From Gloeophyllum trabeum ATCC 11539 (lineage: Eukaryota > Basidiomycota > Agaricomycetes > Gloeophyllales > Gloeophyllaceae): a DNA stretch of 64,000 bases. Below are positions 10,532 to 23,641 of this stretch, piece after piece. Where the stretch lies: positions 187,772 to 251,771 of the forward strand of contig NW_006920414.1 in assembly GCF_000344685.1 (NCBI RefSeq), given 5' to 3'. The notes beneath the pieces are model-generated. The model made no database searches. It was not told the origin of the DNA and saw only the letters and a list, made by a program, of their open reading frames with translations. The translations under genes were made by a program, and so were the position numbers. Positions within the stretch are counted from its first letter, which is position 1; every line of letters begins with the position of its first letter.

Positions 10532-12389
10532 GTTGAACGTAGAGATGCAGCGGTCGCCACGTCTCGCATTTGCTTATGCCCGCGCGTTGACGGGGAGTGC
10601 TAAGGCACTCTGGATTTTATTTCAAAGGAGCGAAGGGGGTTGGGGGATATCGGCGGGAACGAATGCAAAGATGGTGAAGGAGGTCCATGTTTCGAGAGAA
10701 GTTGCCACGTCGTCTGGCGTAGCCACACGGCCCCTCGCGGTGGCGTTTCCTCTGTTCAGGTATGTTCAACTGTATATTGCCTTCTTTTTACGGTGCTCGT
10801 ACTAATTGTTTATGTCGAGACGTATGGAAAGTACAAACGGGCGAGGAAGTAGGACCGCAGTCTGTACTTCCTAGACGTATAATAGCATCCACTTCAACTC
10901 CTGGGGATTCTGAATCATCAACCTAACCTTCAAAGACCGCGCGAAGTATTAATGCTAGGGGTTCCTGTTGTGTTTGTACGATGCTTAACGGTAGATCAGG
11001 GGCTGGGTTACTCACATTGTCTCTGACTGCAATATCTCGAGTCCTCGTTAAGAAGAAGTCGAACCATGAGAGTCGAGATCTAGGAATACCAGAAGACCAA
11101 GACCTATACGCTCGATAGAAGGTTAGGGAGGATCCTGCAAGAGCAAGCCTCCAGTACCCAGAGAAATCCGCAGCTGTCTAATATTTGAACTGTCTCGAAA
11201 GCCGTCGTGCTTTGCCCATGCGTCCGAAGAGTAGACCTAGCCAGAGTGTGCAGACGGCCGGCGATGACCCGGACTCTGCCTTGCGTCGCGAGAGACTGAG
11301 CTGGAAGGTATCAGCAGGAGCCGTAACCACTCCCCTAAAGTGGCAGTTCGATATCGGTGAAGTCGTGGTGCTCTAGGTCGACAATCACAGATTGGCAATC
11401 ACTCAGCAAGCTGATCCAGGGACTCCATATTGATAACCTTCATGAAAGACTTTGCGGGACGGAATGCAGCGCCATCAGTCAAGAACAATATGGTGCGCCG
11501 AAAGGGTATTGTCGCAGAATGCCTGGGTCAAGGGCTTGTCCATCTCGGCGCGAAACGAACCTCGTCCTTACGTGTGTCGCGAGAATTGGTCCCATTCCTA
11601 AACGCGATATCTCCCGAAGATACGCCTGCATTAAGTTGTCCAGAAAAGTGACGTAGGACGGGGACGGCACCTTTTGCTCGGAAGTCAACAGGCGTCCGAG
11701 GACGCGTCCCGCCAGGATCACGAGCGTGTCTGCGCAGGATACAAAGCATAACCGTCCACGCACGGGTCGCCGACTTACCAGAAGCAAACATTGCTCCTAC
11801 GCGTCCGACCACCACCTGAGGCGTTGCATAAACTGATGCTCCTAGATATCGCTGACTTGAACGAGAGACGCCGCGCGGATTTTGCGGGTGTAGGCCGCAT
11901 ATAGCACAGCTGGGTTTTTTTAATAATTCCAGCCTCCCATACCAGTGAATTCGTTGGGAAAGCGACCAACAAAAACGGCAGGTAAAGCAGCAACGAGAGG
12001 GTCCCAACCATGTCCCGTCCGCGGATGGATTGAAGGAGGAACAATGGCGCAACGAGTTTATTTATTTATTTTTACTTACTTCACTTGCCTAATCCGGCCC
12101 AAATATGGCAACCCCCGCAGGCCTACCGCTGACTTGAATCCGACCATATTCTGCGCATGCTGTTCCAATAAATTCTCTGTCTTTCTGGCTCGAGTATCGT
12201 TATTGCTGCTTCGTTATACCGTCTGTTAGTCGAGCGCACCGCAGGCTACCGCTTGGATGCCGGGTGTATCAGTATTGCAACCGTCACCTGCTCTCCGATC
12301 ATTTCCGACGACCTCAGCAGCTGCAGCGAGTCAGTCGGTGGGAATCCGCGAATTGAGAATGTTACTGACATTGCGTTCTAGCGGCGACG
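10532..12389. other. Intergenic, no gene supported
   Basis: About 1.9 kb between divergent ALG5 and the deubiquitinase gene. A 73-codon open stretch at 11430-11651 (+) is moderately protein-like but has no recognised motif, start context or splice partners. A short run of repeated TTTA units lies near 12057-12072. Promoters of both flanking genes must lie at the two ends. Confidence 0.45.
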
Positions 12390-15300
12390 ATGCAGAATGG
12401 ATCGGCGAGGACTTTCGAGCCGCTCACTGTCGCCGAAATTAAGGAGCGGGCGAAGGAACAGTCTCACAAGGTCTCGCGAGGAGTTACCGCTATTTCGCTG
12501 ATCAAGGCCGCCCGTACTCAGGTCGCTGCGGCGCGGGTTCACGAAGGCGCAGGAGATCTGAGGGCGGCGCTGAGCGCCTACACGAAAGCCGCGAGCCTTG
12601 CTCAGATGTTCATGGAGTCGGCAGAGTTCCAGCAGGAGGCTCATGGGCGGAAGGGTGTCCTGTTCAAGGAGCTCATGGACTTCCAACAGGTGCGTCCTGC
12701 GACTATCCAACTTGCTCAATATGAATTCAGATCCTCGTAGAATGATGGAAGCACCCTCAAGGAGGAGATGCAGAGAGTCGAGGAGAAGTTACGCGAGATA
12801 GAGAAGTCATCCGTCAGGTAGGTTCTAAGTATTGTACCTCGGCCAAGCCCCAATCATTGGAACTGTCAGGGAGAACGGCGTTACCTTCAATGGAACGAAG
12901 GAGGACGAGAACGGTCCTGTCTCAAAGGCTGGGGGCAGTATAGCAGACCGTATCCGCGCGTTGCAAAATGCAGGCCTAAGCGATAATACCACTCCCACCG
13001 CTAACAAACGCCTCTCTCGTGATGCCGCAGTGCTCCCCTTGACACCCCCGCTGTCATCTGACTCGTTGCGAAATATTCGTGCTACGCCCCTCCCCTCGCC
13101 GCCTCTCCAGCTTTCTTCCTCCAGCTCCGCGACATATACACCCGCACCCCTTAGTGCTCTGACCCTCCCCTCTCTACAGCAGTCCAGCTCTGCCTCGCCC
13201 CTTTCTTCATCTGGCGGCTCGCAGCACATGTTCGTCAACCCCTCGAGCCTTGGCCCGCCCTCTCCCACCTCTTCGACATCCTCGTCGCCGCGCGCCTCCC
13301 ATCTCAATCTTGCCGAGTTCGCACAAGCCTTTCCCTCCATTGACGAGTTAGACGAGAGCATGAACGGGCTGGCCATCTCTTCCGAGCCGACCGGAGGTGC
13401 AGGCAGCAGCTCTAGCTCCAGTAAGCTCTCCGCCCTCGATATTAAGGCAGATGCACCTCTAGTCTCCCCTACTGCGATCAGCGCCTCTTCTCGCTTCCCC
13501 CCTATGCTCCCGATCGACCCAGGACCGCGCCCATCGAGTACTCCTATCAAGCCGTCAATTGACACGTTCGCGAGCAGGCCCGCGAGCCCCGCACTTGGGA
13601 CCGGCAGGTCGCCCATGTCCCCCACCGTTCCCCGCAAGCCGTCGAACCTGTCTCTCAGCGGTTCTCCGCTGTCCGGAAGGTCTCCAATATTGCCGACTTC
13701 GTCGGGCTCCTCTGGACACGCTAATGCGAGCGGGCAGGACAAGCCGGATATTCCGCACACGAACTCGATTGAGCCGAGGACGCTGCATGAGTATCTGTCT
13801 CAGTCTGGCATCAAAGTCTTGCTGCTGGACTTACGCACTCGGGAAGCGTTTGAAAAGGAACGGATCAAGGCAGCGGCTGTCGTTTGCCTGGAGCCGTCGG
13901 TCCTTCAGCGAGAGAAGTAAGGTTTGCTAAGTTGATTCTGTGGAAATTATGTTGACGCCCATATTCGCAGTGTCTCGGCGGAGACCATCGAGGACTCTCT
14001 TTCGATTGCCCCTCGGTCTGAAAGTATGCTCTTCGCTAATCGCGACAAGTTCGAACTGGTCGTGCTCTACGATGATGCGTCGGAATCTTATGGCCTTCAA
14101 AACTCACCTTTCAATAAGCTTGTGGGCGCGATATACGAGCGGGCGTTCAAGAAAATGCTGAGGAAGATGCCAGTACTCCTAGTGGGTGGGCTGCAAGCCT
14201 GGAAGGCAGCTTATCCAGAGGACGTCGTCTCCGGGGGCGGAAGTGGCAGTGGCATGAAACTCTCGTCCTCATCGTCCGAGGCAAGGAGTCTTTCCACGAC
14301 GAATGGCGTTAGTCCCAATGGTGTGACAATGAACGGCGCCGGCGGCGGTCTCATTTCTCTCCCTACTACTCCTCGACCTCTACCAGAGACGCCCAATTAC
14401 TTAGTGAGCAGGCCCAGGGCTGGTACGGATCACGCGAAGGCCATGCCGTCGGATTCGAGGTCTTCGCCGTCTGTGCCTGCTTCTCAGATGCCTGTGTCTA
14501 TAGGCAGAAAGAGATCCGGGACTGACTATCAGGCAATGGCATCAGGGAGTAAGCCGCCTATGAATGGCACCGAGGATCAGATTCTGTCTTCGACTGCGAC
14601 TTCTCCTACGAGGGGCTTGGCGAGAAAGCCCGCGATGGTGAGACCGCCTTCCAGCCCGCACATACCGAGTTCCATCGGTCGGCCGTTATACGAGAATGTA
14701 GGTATTGATGGTAATCGTTGCGACTGTTCAGCTTATCATTCTGTTTCTCTTTAGGCTGCGGGCCAGCATGTACCCCCGTCATCTCCTCCCCTTGTGAACG
14801 GCACCACACCTATACAGTATCCCTCGTTCTCCCGACCAATGCCCTCTGCTCCAGTGGCGGGTTCTTCCTATAATGCCGGCGGTAACTACGGTATGGTGTC
14901 GATGCCTCCTCAAGCCTCCATCAATCCCTCGCCTCTCTCACGGCGTCGCAGCGATTACATTGATCAGTCGCAAGAAGCGTTGTCCGGCCTCAACGGCCGA
15001 GCATCCATAGACTACCCTAACTTATCTTCCCAGCACATCATCCGTCCTCCGCCGGCCGCTGCGTCTCCTGGGCTGGAGAGGCAGGACAATCGCCCACGTG
15101 TTATGCAGCATACTCATTCGTTCTCCGTTCCTGCCGCTGGCCCTGCACCGCCCACGATCAAATCGGAATATCCAGTGACCTACTGGTCGGACGTCCAGAT
15201 CGGCACTTCAGGACTAAAGAACCTCGGTAACACTTGTTATATGAATTCCACGATTCAGTGCTTGAGCGCCACCGTGCCGTTTGCGCGCTTCTTTACTGGT

Positions 15301-16558
15301 ACGTGTCGTGTGTATCTTTCGAAGTTCCATCTCTCATCATGAGTTAGATGGAAGATGGAAGAGCGCTATCAATATGGTTAACCCGATGGGATCTAAAGGC
15401 AACCTAACAGCAGCATTTGCCAGCATTCTTCACGAAATGTGGCATGGTGAAATGCCTTATATCTCTCCGCTTCAGTTCCGAGTAAGTTCCTCTTGTATCC
15501 GCCTGAAGTCGGCTGGGCTCATGCTTCATAGCGTTCAATCTGTTCACATGCAAGCCAATTTGAGGGGAACGATCAACACGATTCTCAAGAGTTCCTGACC
15601 TTCCTGCTCGATGGTCTTCATGAAGATCTCAATAGGATCCTCCAGAAGCCTAGCATTGAACCATCGCCAGAGCGAGAAGCGGAGCTGGAGCGCTTACCGC
15701 AGCAGATTGCCGGCGCTCAGGAGTGGAAAATATACCGTATGCGAGACGACAGCTTGGTAGTTGACTTCTTCCAAGGCCAATTCCGAAACCGTATGGAATG
15801 TCTGACGTGCCATAAGACGTCTACGACATATAACACTTTCATGTCTCTCTCTCTGCCAATACCCACAGGCCGCTCAGCTTCGAAAGTTACCCTAATGCAA
15901 TGCTTAGATGCCTTCGTCAAGGAGGAAGTCATGGAGAACTCGGATGCCTGGTAGGTAACCTTGACTCTCAGCTCTCACCTGATTAATCCGTATGACGTAG
16001 GAACTGTCCTAACTGTAAAACCCTGCGCCGGGCAACCAAGCGATTATCTCTGTCGCGACTCCCGCCTGTGCTCATCATCCACCTCAAGCGTTTCTCCTTC
16101 AAAGGGCCGTTCACCGACAAAATCGAGTCATTCGTCGATTTCCCTTTGAGAAATCTGGACCTGACCAACTACATGCCCCCTCCCTTGCCGCCCGGGGTAG
16201 ACAAGTCCCAGATGGACGGTGGCCAGCATCTGTCCCGCGACGATCCTCGTGTTCAGCTTCCCCCCTATAAGTACGATCTGTACGGTGTTACAAACCATTT
16301 CGGAAGTCTCAGTAGTGGCCATTGTGAGCAGTTTTTGCTGATTGTCTACTCTAGCCGCTCATTTCTTCTCAGATACCGCGTTTATCGCTTCACGGGGTGG
16401 CTGGTTGTACTGCGATGACAGCCGAGTCACGACGGCCGATCCAAAAGAGGTTGTGGTGCGTATTTGCTCTGTTGGTAATAACCCATCAGCTTTCTTACCA
16501 CGTATCTTGTTAGGGTAAACCAGCATATGTATTATATTACAAGAGAGTCAAGGCATAG
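12390..16558 (+). CDS. Ubiquitin carboxyl-terminal hydrolase, Doa4/USP8-like (MIT-like + rhodanese + USP)
   Basis: Cysteine protease that removes ubiquitin, in this class mainly from endosomal cargo at ESCRT-III. Exons are 12390-12689, 12741-12817, 12870-13916, 13971-14697, 14755-15298, 15348-15481, 15532-15950, 16001-16323, 16373-16455 and 16514-16558; phases close to 1,232 residues. Residues 1-130 are helical and resemble the USP8/MIT N-terminus. A long Ser/Pro linker precedes a rhodanese domain at about 455-560 (VLLLDLRTREAFEKERI, PVLLVGGLQAWKAAYP). Where a rhodanese would have its active cysteine there is LYDDASESYG, so this domain is probably inert, as in Doa4. The USP core has the Cys box GLKNLGNTCYMNSTIQCL, a CLTC..CPNC zinc site and the His box GHYTAFIASRGGWLYCDD. 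It ends AYVLYYKRVKA. Yeast DOA4/UBP5 are the nearest named relatives. Confidence 0.92.
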
Positions 16559-16682
16559 ATTACGATCTTCTTATTTCCGTTCATGTTTTGTTGTCGTTGC
16601 ATATTGTATTTCTCCCCAATCTCCTTCTATCTCTTACAATTATCATTACAACAGGACCTGTAATCTTATATCCGCATCTATG

Positions 16683-19600
16683 CTATGACACCGTACAAGG
16701 CTTATCATCGGCTCCCCTTTCTTGGAAATAACACCTATGACACACAAAGTCGCTCCTGAACGGATAGAAGAGCGGCGCAAATTCAGTACCGCATTTGAAG
16801 CAATGCGGCTCTGGTCCGGACTTGGCGGCGACGTGGCCTTCTGTGGGACGAATGTTCAGGATGCTGTCCAGTCGCTTGGCCTTACGAAGAAGGCCATGAG
16901 ACTGTGCAACCTGAACTTGTTTGTAATTGCTACAGTAGACTTGGAGGGCAGTCTGAAAGTAGGGAAAGATCAGGTGGGAATGCTCTGGAGTGAACTGACA
17001 CTATTTACCTCCCCCGAATCGTTCATATCGCAGATCTCGTAGATAATGCGCTTGCTAGTATTCGCATGCTCTTTGCAGGATATGATGGGGTTCATGCTTC
17101 CGGTCTCTTCTCGAAAGTTAACGACAGTCATGAGCTCTCTCCGGGTGCTCTTGACCTAATCCGGAAGCGTCAGGACTGTCTGGGATTACTGTATTCTGGA
17201 TACACACCGGCTGGATTTCGAAGCCGAATTTGTAACCATTTTGCCAGGCACAGGAGATATGGAACTCCTTGGGACAATCAGCACAGCGCACAACAGCGCC
17301 CCCGCTTTGCTCGCATAATCCACATTTCTGCAGCCGGTAAACGTCAGCCAGCTTCTTCCCAGGCACGACGGCTCGACTTACGGTAGACCAACGGTGGAGA
17401 GGGATCGTACTGATACCCTCGACGAGGCGAAGACGGCTCGCATCGCTATAGATCGTCTCTGGTACGAATACCGAGCAGAGCACGTGAACCCAGCCTTGAC
17501 CTTCGGTAGGCTTACATGCCCGGAGATACGTGTCGGGCGGGGGATAAGGCGCTTTACTCTTCCTGTCTCGTTTGGGACGAGGGCAAAGAAGGCAGTCGGT
17601 ATTCTGCAGGTGGTTAGTTAGGTCTAGACGTACCGACTCGACAGATCATACGTACGAGAGAAGCTTCGAGTGCCTTCTGGTTATGACAGAGATCGCAAAC
17701 CCAAGATTCCACAGCCGCTGGGTCGACAAGTGCACCACAAGAGCCTGCCAACATCATGAGTTCAAGGAATCGTAGCAAGAAGTAATTACTATGATTGACC
17801 TGCATGAACTCGAAACTGGCACTCTTTGCATTTCAAGACCTTGCCTAACGGACCGCTCTTCTGACAACCCAGACATCGCAGCTGGGGGGCTGCAGGAGGT
17901 GGAGCAGGAGGCGGCGGGGTCGACTGAGCGGAAGCAGTAGTCTATATGGCAGTATCCTTGTCAGATCGGAAGTCTCTCGGACGCAAACGCACTCACTTTG
18001 GCACGTTTTGCAGTCGGCCCATTGAGAGGCGTGCCTTCGCGCTTCTCAATGCGTTCGGCTAGGGGCGGCTTGATCTTTGCTGGCGGGGCCGACCCATCGC
18101 GAAGAGGTCGCACATGCAAATCCGCATACTTGCGCCAATTAAGGCCACAATCATCGCACAGCATGGACGAAGTAGCCAGGCCCTTCGGCGCTTTCCACCA
18201 TGTGCTGGAGTCCCTTGTTCTGCATGCACCGCAGTAGGCATTTTTGGACGGCTGAGCTATTACCGATCCTTCATCATCCGAGCTTGCGCCAGCGGCGGCA
18301 TGGTGGCCTTCTGGTTGGGCAGGCAGTCCGGCCCGTATCCGTGCGTTCTCTTCCCGAAGTTTGGCACTGAAAGCGAGATGAGAATGGGCTAACCAGGAAC
18401 ACCGCAATTAACTCACTTCTTCCAATGGCCGTAGTATCTCACTACTTCCGCGATAGTCCGTGTGCGAACCTCGTCCCGGACACTGCGCAGTTCCGGGCCG
18501 TATGTATGAATGCCTTCCTCGAAGGCGGCCATTTCCTCGTCATTCCACTCTCGGTCGGTGTACCGGGTCTCGGTCTTCTTCCACTATGAGAGAAAGTTAG
18601 GTATTTGGTAATAACTAGACGTCACAAACCTACCTTCTCAAATCGCATGGGCGACTTCATATTGACCGTGGAAAAGCTGCGATGCGATAAATACGCCTCA
18701 CACATGCGCCGTGTGACTTCAGTCAGCCAGTCAACGCTGCTCTGCAAGTCGCTCCGGGAAGTCAAAGCGCGCTTGCATCGTTCCACTAGAGTATGTCGGT
18801 AAGTATTGAGACGAAGGTAATGTAGAGGACACCCACTTTCAGCCACTATATCCAAACAAATGTCAACAATGCCGCAAAGGGTAAAGAACCACGTTGCACG
18901 CACCTTCCTCTTCCTTCATCTCGTTCACAATGCTAAGCACTTCGATGGTGGAGTCGCCGCCCCGTTCTTCCAAGTCTATCGCCAGTCATGTCAGAAAGAG
19001 GACTGCATAACAGGGGACGCCCATACCAGGCCCAGAAGTTGAAGCATTGGGATTATCGCGGTCTATCAACGGAGGCACGACAGCCTGGAATTTGGCCCCG
19101 ACTCGCGTGGCAGTTCGGGGAAATATCAGGTCCTCGGGATCTGTGGAGGAAGCCGATCGGCAGGCATCGAAGCCCTGTCAACACCAGTGCTGACCAATAC
19201 AGACTACGACCCACCTAGCGTATCCTCCGCCACCGTATACAATCTCCAGGACGTTCATTCCTCAATACATGCACTCTTATGCTGGCAGAGCTGACTGAAC
19301 ACTCACCCGAAATACCTGAACGGCCACATCTGGTAATGTTTGATTTCCATATTTTCCTCTTTCTCGGCTTGGGCGCGATCCTTCCGCGGGCGGCCCCTGC
19401 CCCGTGCCGGCGGTGCGTTGGACTTGGGTTTGGAGGGCTGGCTGGGCGTGATGTGGCGGACGACCTCGTGGCTGTCGACCTCCTCCTCGTGCTTTCTCGA
19501 GCAGGGAGCGCACGTCCAACCGTATCCACGAGAGGGCTTGGCGAGCAGAGGAGGCTGGACACAGCTCATGTGGAAGAACTTCTTGCACCGGTCGCATTGG

Positions 19601-20364
19601 ACGGTCTCGGGGCTAGAAAGGAGTCGGATTGGGTCAGGGCATGGTCGGAAGTGAGATACGGATAGTGTGATTTACTGGGGGCACCATTCCTCACATGTCG
19701 CACATAAACGAAGTGAGTCGGTCAAATCCGGTACGATCTCTTTCTCGGCCACAACATATTCGTAGCGCGAGATCAACACCTCTCGAATATGGCTTGGTAC
19801 TGTATCAAATACGAAGGTGAATTTAGCTCCACCTGGGACTGCAATGAAACATACGATTTCGGACGTCTGTCGAGAGAATGACCTCGAATTCCTTCTTGAT
19901 GTATGGATCGAATAATCGCGTGAAATAAAATCTGTCTGGACGTTTCTTCCATCCAGCGAGATCCGAGATTTTATTTCGGTGTATGACAAAGCATTTCGAG
20001 CGCAGTTGAGAGATGTCGCAGACCTCGGAATAGATGGCGGCTAGCAGAAGGCGGCAGTCGGCCACGGGTCGGTCGCTCACGTCGCTGGGTCGATAATACC
20101 AGGCAAGTCGCACTCGAGCGTAATTTTCGTTACTTTGTGCCTTGCCTTTCAATGTCCCCTCGGGGGGAAGGAATTCCATGATACGAGCCACAGAATAAGG
20201 GGTCCCGTCGCGCGCGGACCACGCCGGGGAACAATACACATGGTCTTGAGCAGAAAATTAAGCATGCTAGCGCCACGGAAAGATGAGATGAAGAGCTGAA
20301 TTTTACCATTGATTTTGACTTTGTCGCCATTCTTGAGGATGACGAAGGGCACTTCAGCGGACAT
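16683..20364 (-). CDS. SNT2: SNT2-like chromatin reader: BAH, PHD, ELM2, SANT, GATA-type finger, PHD, extended PHD
   Basis: Nuclear multi-reader; in yeasts Snt2 acts with histone-modifying complexes (Rpd3L-type in budding yeast, Lid2 in fission yeast). Sixteen exons (minus): 20364-20307, 20244-19855, 19799-19676, 19612-19307, 19243-19215, 19140-19027, 18975-18904, 18785-18634, 18583-18417, 18366-17997, 17941-17800, 17744-17656, 17603-17382, 17327-17208, 17155-17009 and 16952-16683, about 923 residues. In order: BAH (YSVARIMEFLPPEG, ARVRLAWYYRPSD); PHD with CDRCKKFFHMSCVQPPL; ELM2 (DLIFPRTATRVGAKFQ); SANT (REWNDEEMAAFEEGIHTYG); a GATA-type finger (YCGACRTRDSSTWWKAP, MLCDDCGLNWRKY); PHD (CLGCQKSGP, WVCDLCHNQ); extended PHD (GWVHVLCSVFVPE, EFHISCAWQNGYKFG); and a CxxC pair near the end. 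The junction at 18786-18903 is uncertain; a retained 51-bp in-frame piece is possible. Confidence 0.9.
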
Positions 20365-21458
20365 GTTGATCCCGAACGTGGTGCCCGTGCAAGTCTGGGA
20401 TCTACAGATTAAAACTCAGGCAGCCACGCGGGAATGTCAAGGGTAGTTGGAATAAAAAGGGAAGAGGAAGAGAGGGGAAAGACGATTTATTGAAGGGGAT
20501 TCTGTGGAATGTGGGGGTATGATAGAGAGGCGTTCGGCGCAACGAGAAAGACAACAGGGCCCGAGATCCTTCATTGAGGCCACCGAAACCAAACTCCGAC
20601 GTGTTGCACGGAATTACCTGCCTTATTGGACGCATCAACGCAGCCTTCGCGCGTCTGAGCATTTATGCAGCTCTCATCTCATGGATTCTCGCTTTCGCTG
20701 TGCTCGACAGGGATCATGGGTATCATGCCTTGCTGCGCGGGGCGGAGAGAATAGCAGCGAATATTTATTTTGCTGGGTGGTTTTTTCTACCCCTACCACA
20801 TTGGATTGCCGGTTCGGCTCACAACCGGTTGAATAAGGACGCGGAGGCATTTACCGTAGGTTGGGCTTTGCCATTTCAATTAAACACTGGGAAACGTTGT
20901 AGCCATGTAAACAGGGAAGAGACTTCAGTAAGTCCCAATGTGTATTTGCTACTAGCTGCGGTTTGATACTATCAAAGCATCTATCATCTGTTCCACAATT
21001 CCGATGCTGCTTCTACTTTGGTACATTATTACTCTCCGACTCGTCACCTGTACAGACCGCCATTCCAACTTGGTCTCCTCCGCTTAGGTTCTCAGTTAAA
21101 GTCCAAGCTTGGAAATTGCGCTGCCAAGATCTTGGTACGTCACGGTTCTAAGCAGGGTGGTCGCTATTCGTACCGGCCCAGGAATACAACTCCTCCGGTG
21201 TATTGGAATGGCATCCGATGGACTTAGCTATGCCTACGCTCTGTTCCTCCTCCAACTGCGCGCGGCCATTTATCTGATTGCATCACCACATGTCGCATTC
21301 GAGGAGACTCCAGAGGCGGCGGGTTTACCTGACAAGGCAAATCCGACGGCTTCATTTGACATTCAGCCTTCTTTGCACTGCTTTTCTCCCATGGCCGATA
21401 GTGGCAATCCCGACGGGCGGACCCCGGACATCCCTGACCACACCCAATTTGTCACAAC
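20365..21458. other. Intergenic, no gene supported
   Basis: About 1.1 kb upstream of the SNT2-like gene. One hydrophobic open stretch near 20640-20890 (+), with RLSIYAALISWILAFAVLD, looks membrane-like but has no ATG in frame and no homologue I recognise. The promoter of the SNT2-like gene is expected next to 20364. Confidence 0.4.
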
Positions 21459-21460
21459 TA

Positions 21461-22106
21461 CTATCATTTCGGGGGAGTTGGTCAGGTATCCCTTCATTTA
21501 TTTTGTATCTTTATGAATCCTTGAGTTACGAACATCGGGTTTCTGCAGTCTAGTGCAATGCCGCCTTGTCTATCATTCTATGTACTCAGAAAAGCAGAAC
21601 AGTGGACGGGTGGGCAGTCGGCAGCCCTTTGATGAGTTCGGCACGATTTCGCATACGGCGCGGGGTGAGTTGGTCAGATGCGTCACGCGTGACTCCTGCT
21701 GTTGTAGCAGGGAGATGTGTCACGCCAGGTCACGCCGCATTGACCAACACACCCCCTTGCACGACGGTGGTATGCCTCACGCACATTCTCAGCCAAATCG
21801 GCTGTCATAGATAGATTTAAATACCATATAAACCCTACCACGATGTATCTCAGACCCTCTGCTTGGCTATAGAGCTGGAGATCTGGCGAAAATCCCATTT
21901 AGGAAGGAGGCTTAAGCACACCATTTCGCTCATTGCGCTTTGTGCACCTTGATATTAGTGATTCAGACCATCTAAACCTAATAGATGGCTGCTATATACC
22001 CTGTGAGTGAGACAGCCAAGAGCACAAAGGAATGTGGAAAGTGTTACGAATATTTCAGTCCATTAACCAACCCGACTGGAGCTGACCAACTCCCCCGAAA
22101 TGATAG
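21461..22106. mobile_element. MITE / non-autonomous DNA transposon with 25-bp TIRs
   Basis: Bases 21461-21485 and 22082-22106 are perfect inverted repeats of 25 bp, beginning CTATCATTTCGGGGG and ending GTTGGTCAG. Each end is flanked by TA (21459-21460 and 22107-22108), as expected for TA target-site duplication by Tc1/mariner-type transposases. The 646-bp body has no long frame, so it must be mobilised in trans. A variant of the TIR end, GTGAGTTGGTCAG, recurs inside near 21665, and an inverted ATTGACCAAC motif near 21740, giving subterminal repeats. Confidence 0.75.
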
Positions 22107-22108
22107 TA

Positions 22109-23641
22109 TGGGTGTTGTGGGGTAGAAAGTTGTACAAAGGAAGTTATGTGGTCTGAATTCCTGATTCTACAACCTATTGTCCTGCACTTAAGGCTGTAAC
22201 TCCCAAAATGTCAGGGTAAGATGTTTAAGCTGCAAATCCTGGTGGTGTTGTGAAATGTTGAGCACAATAGGCAGGTGCGATGGTGCAAATGGATGAAGAT
22301 AAACTTTTAGTACACTACAGGATATGATGCTGTAGGTGCAAACAAGGATAGATACCCGTGTGGTGCATGGTGGCACAGATGACCTTCAACAGGTGTTTGA
22401 TCACCATTCTGATCATATTGAGTCAGACAAGGAAGACGGGATGGCAGAAGCTTTATATAAGTTACCTCTCAGCACTTACAAAAAGTCAGGAATAGCATGA
22501 AGACTGAGGTGAGCTAGGTGTCTCAGAGTATGTTATGATGGGAGTGCTGGCAGCAGCCCTAGCAGCCCAAAAACATTCCATTTCCTAATTTCATGATGGA
22601 TACTTTTCTGTTTACATGTAGCAAGAGTATTCATGTTGATCTATCAGCAGGGCAAGGGGGTGTGGGACAAGATAGCCTGGGGACAATAAGGATTGTAAAT
22701 AACTATTACAATCATATTTCCTGTACAAGCTCCTGCTTCCTTATTGGCACACAGACATTCAAGCAGTCCCGATTGCAAATGAGTGCCCTCCCCCCTCGGT
22801 GCAGAGGCTGTGCAGTTGTGTTGGTCCTCCGACATATCTTATAAAATGAAGGGCATGTATCGAAATCTTGATTTGCACTTTATTCTATGTTAACCATTCT
22901 GTGGATATGATGCTATATATGTACATTCTCCCAATTTCCTCGACTCCCCTCTCAAGCTCCTCCTGACCTCCCTCCGCCTTGCACTTTTGTACAACACATA
23001 TGGAAGGTCCAAATTTCCCTCTTGTCTTTAACCCTCTTGCAAGTCCACAAGAGGAATTATCTAAATTAAAGGAGATATACTTTTGAGTCAGATTCGTTTC
23101 TGCTAATTACCATATTTGGTATATGTATTATTACATAATTCAACCTAAATGACCATTGCCCGGATAGAGTAGCAGACATGCCAATTTTCTATGGTCATTT
23201 GCGTCATTCTGAAGCAGTTAGGTAGCCTCCCAGAGAACAAAATGATGTACTGGGACCAATCTACATGTCGAAAAATTTTCAGACCGCTGTACCGAAGTGG
23301 TGGTAGTTAGGTGGCCCGCACCATAATCCTCCTAACCGTGGTCCGCGGCAGAATATAGGGCGCAAACTCTGTAAGGCAACCCGCACGTTCGGGCAATCCT
23401 GGGTCTTTTCCGACGTCATAAACCGCTGCCAGGTACCGTTTCAAATTCGGTTGGACGAGAGACCAGGCCCGAAGAGGCGACTTTCATACGAAGGGACTTT
23501 GCGTGGGAGGAGACCAGCTTTGGTATTTCGAGTTCCCTTGGTTCTATCTCTCATCGCAGCCGCCGCCGACAACGAGGACGGACTCGTGGCCGTCGCACTC
23601 GCACTCGGAGCCGGGACGTTCGGCGACGACAGCGCAGCACC
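22109..23641. other. AT-richer gene desert upstream of the histidine kinase
   Basis: About 1.5 kb, noticeably richer in A and T than the flanks between 22.1 and 23.3 kb, with only short frames and no recognised gene. The last 200 bp should contain the histidine-kinase promoter. Confidence 0.45.

Noticed and set aside
12825..13760. 311-codon minus-strand frame
   Set aside because: It mirrors the Ser/Pro-rich third exon of the deubiquitinase; its Gly/Glu-rich composition is the complement of that exon.
16722..17042. 106-codon plus-strand frame
   Set aside because: It lies across the last two exons and an intron of the minus-strand SNT2-like gene, whose model is strongly supported.
20574..20966. 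Membrane protein gene upstream of the SNT2-like gene
   Set aside because: The frame has no ATG start, only one convincing hydrophobic stretch and no splice partners.
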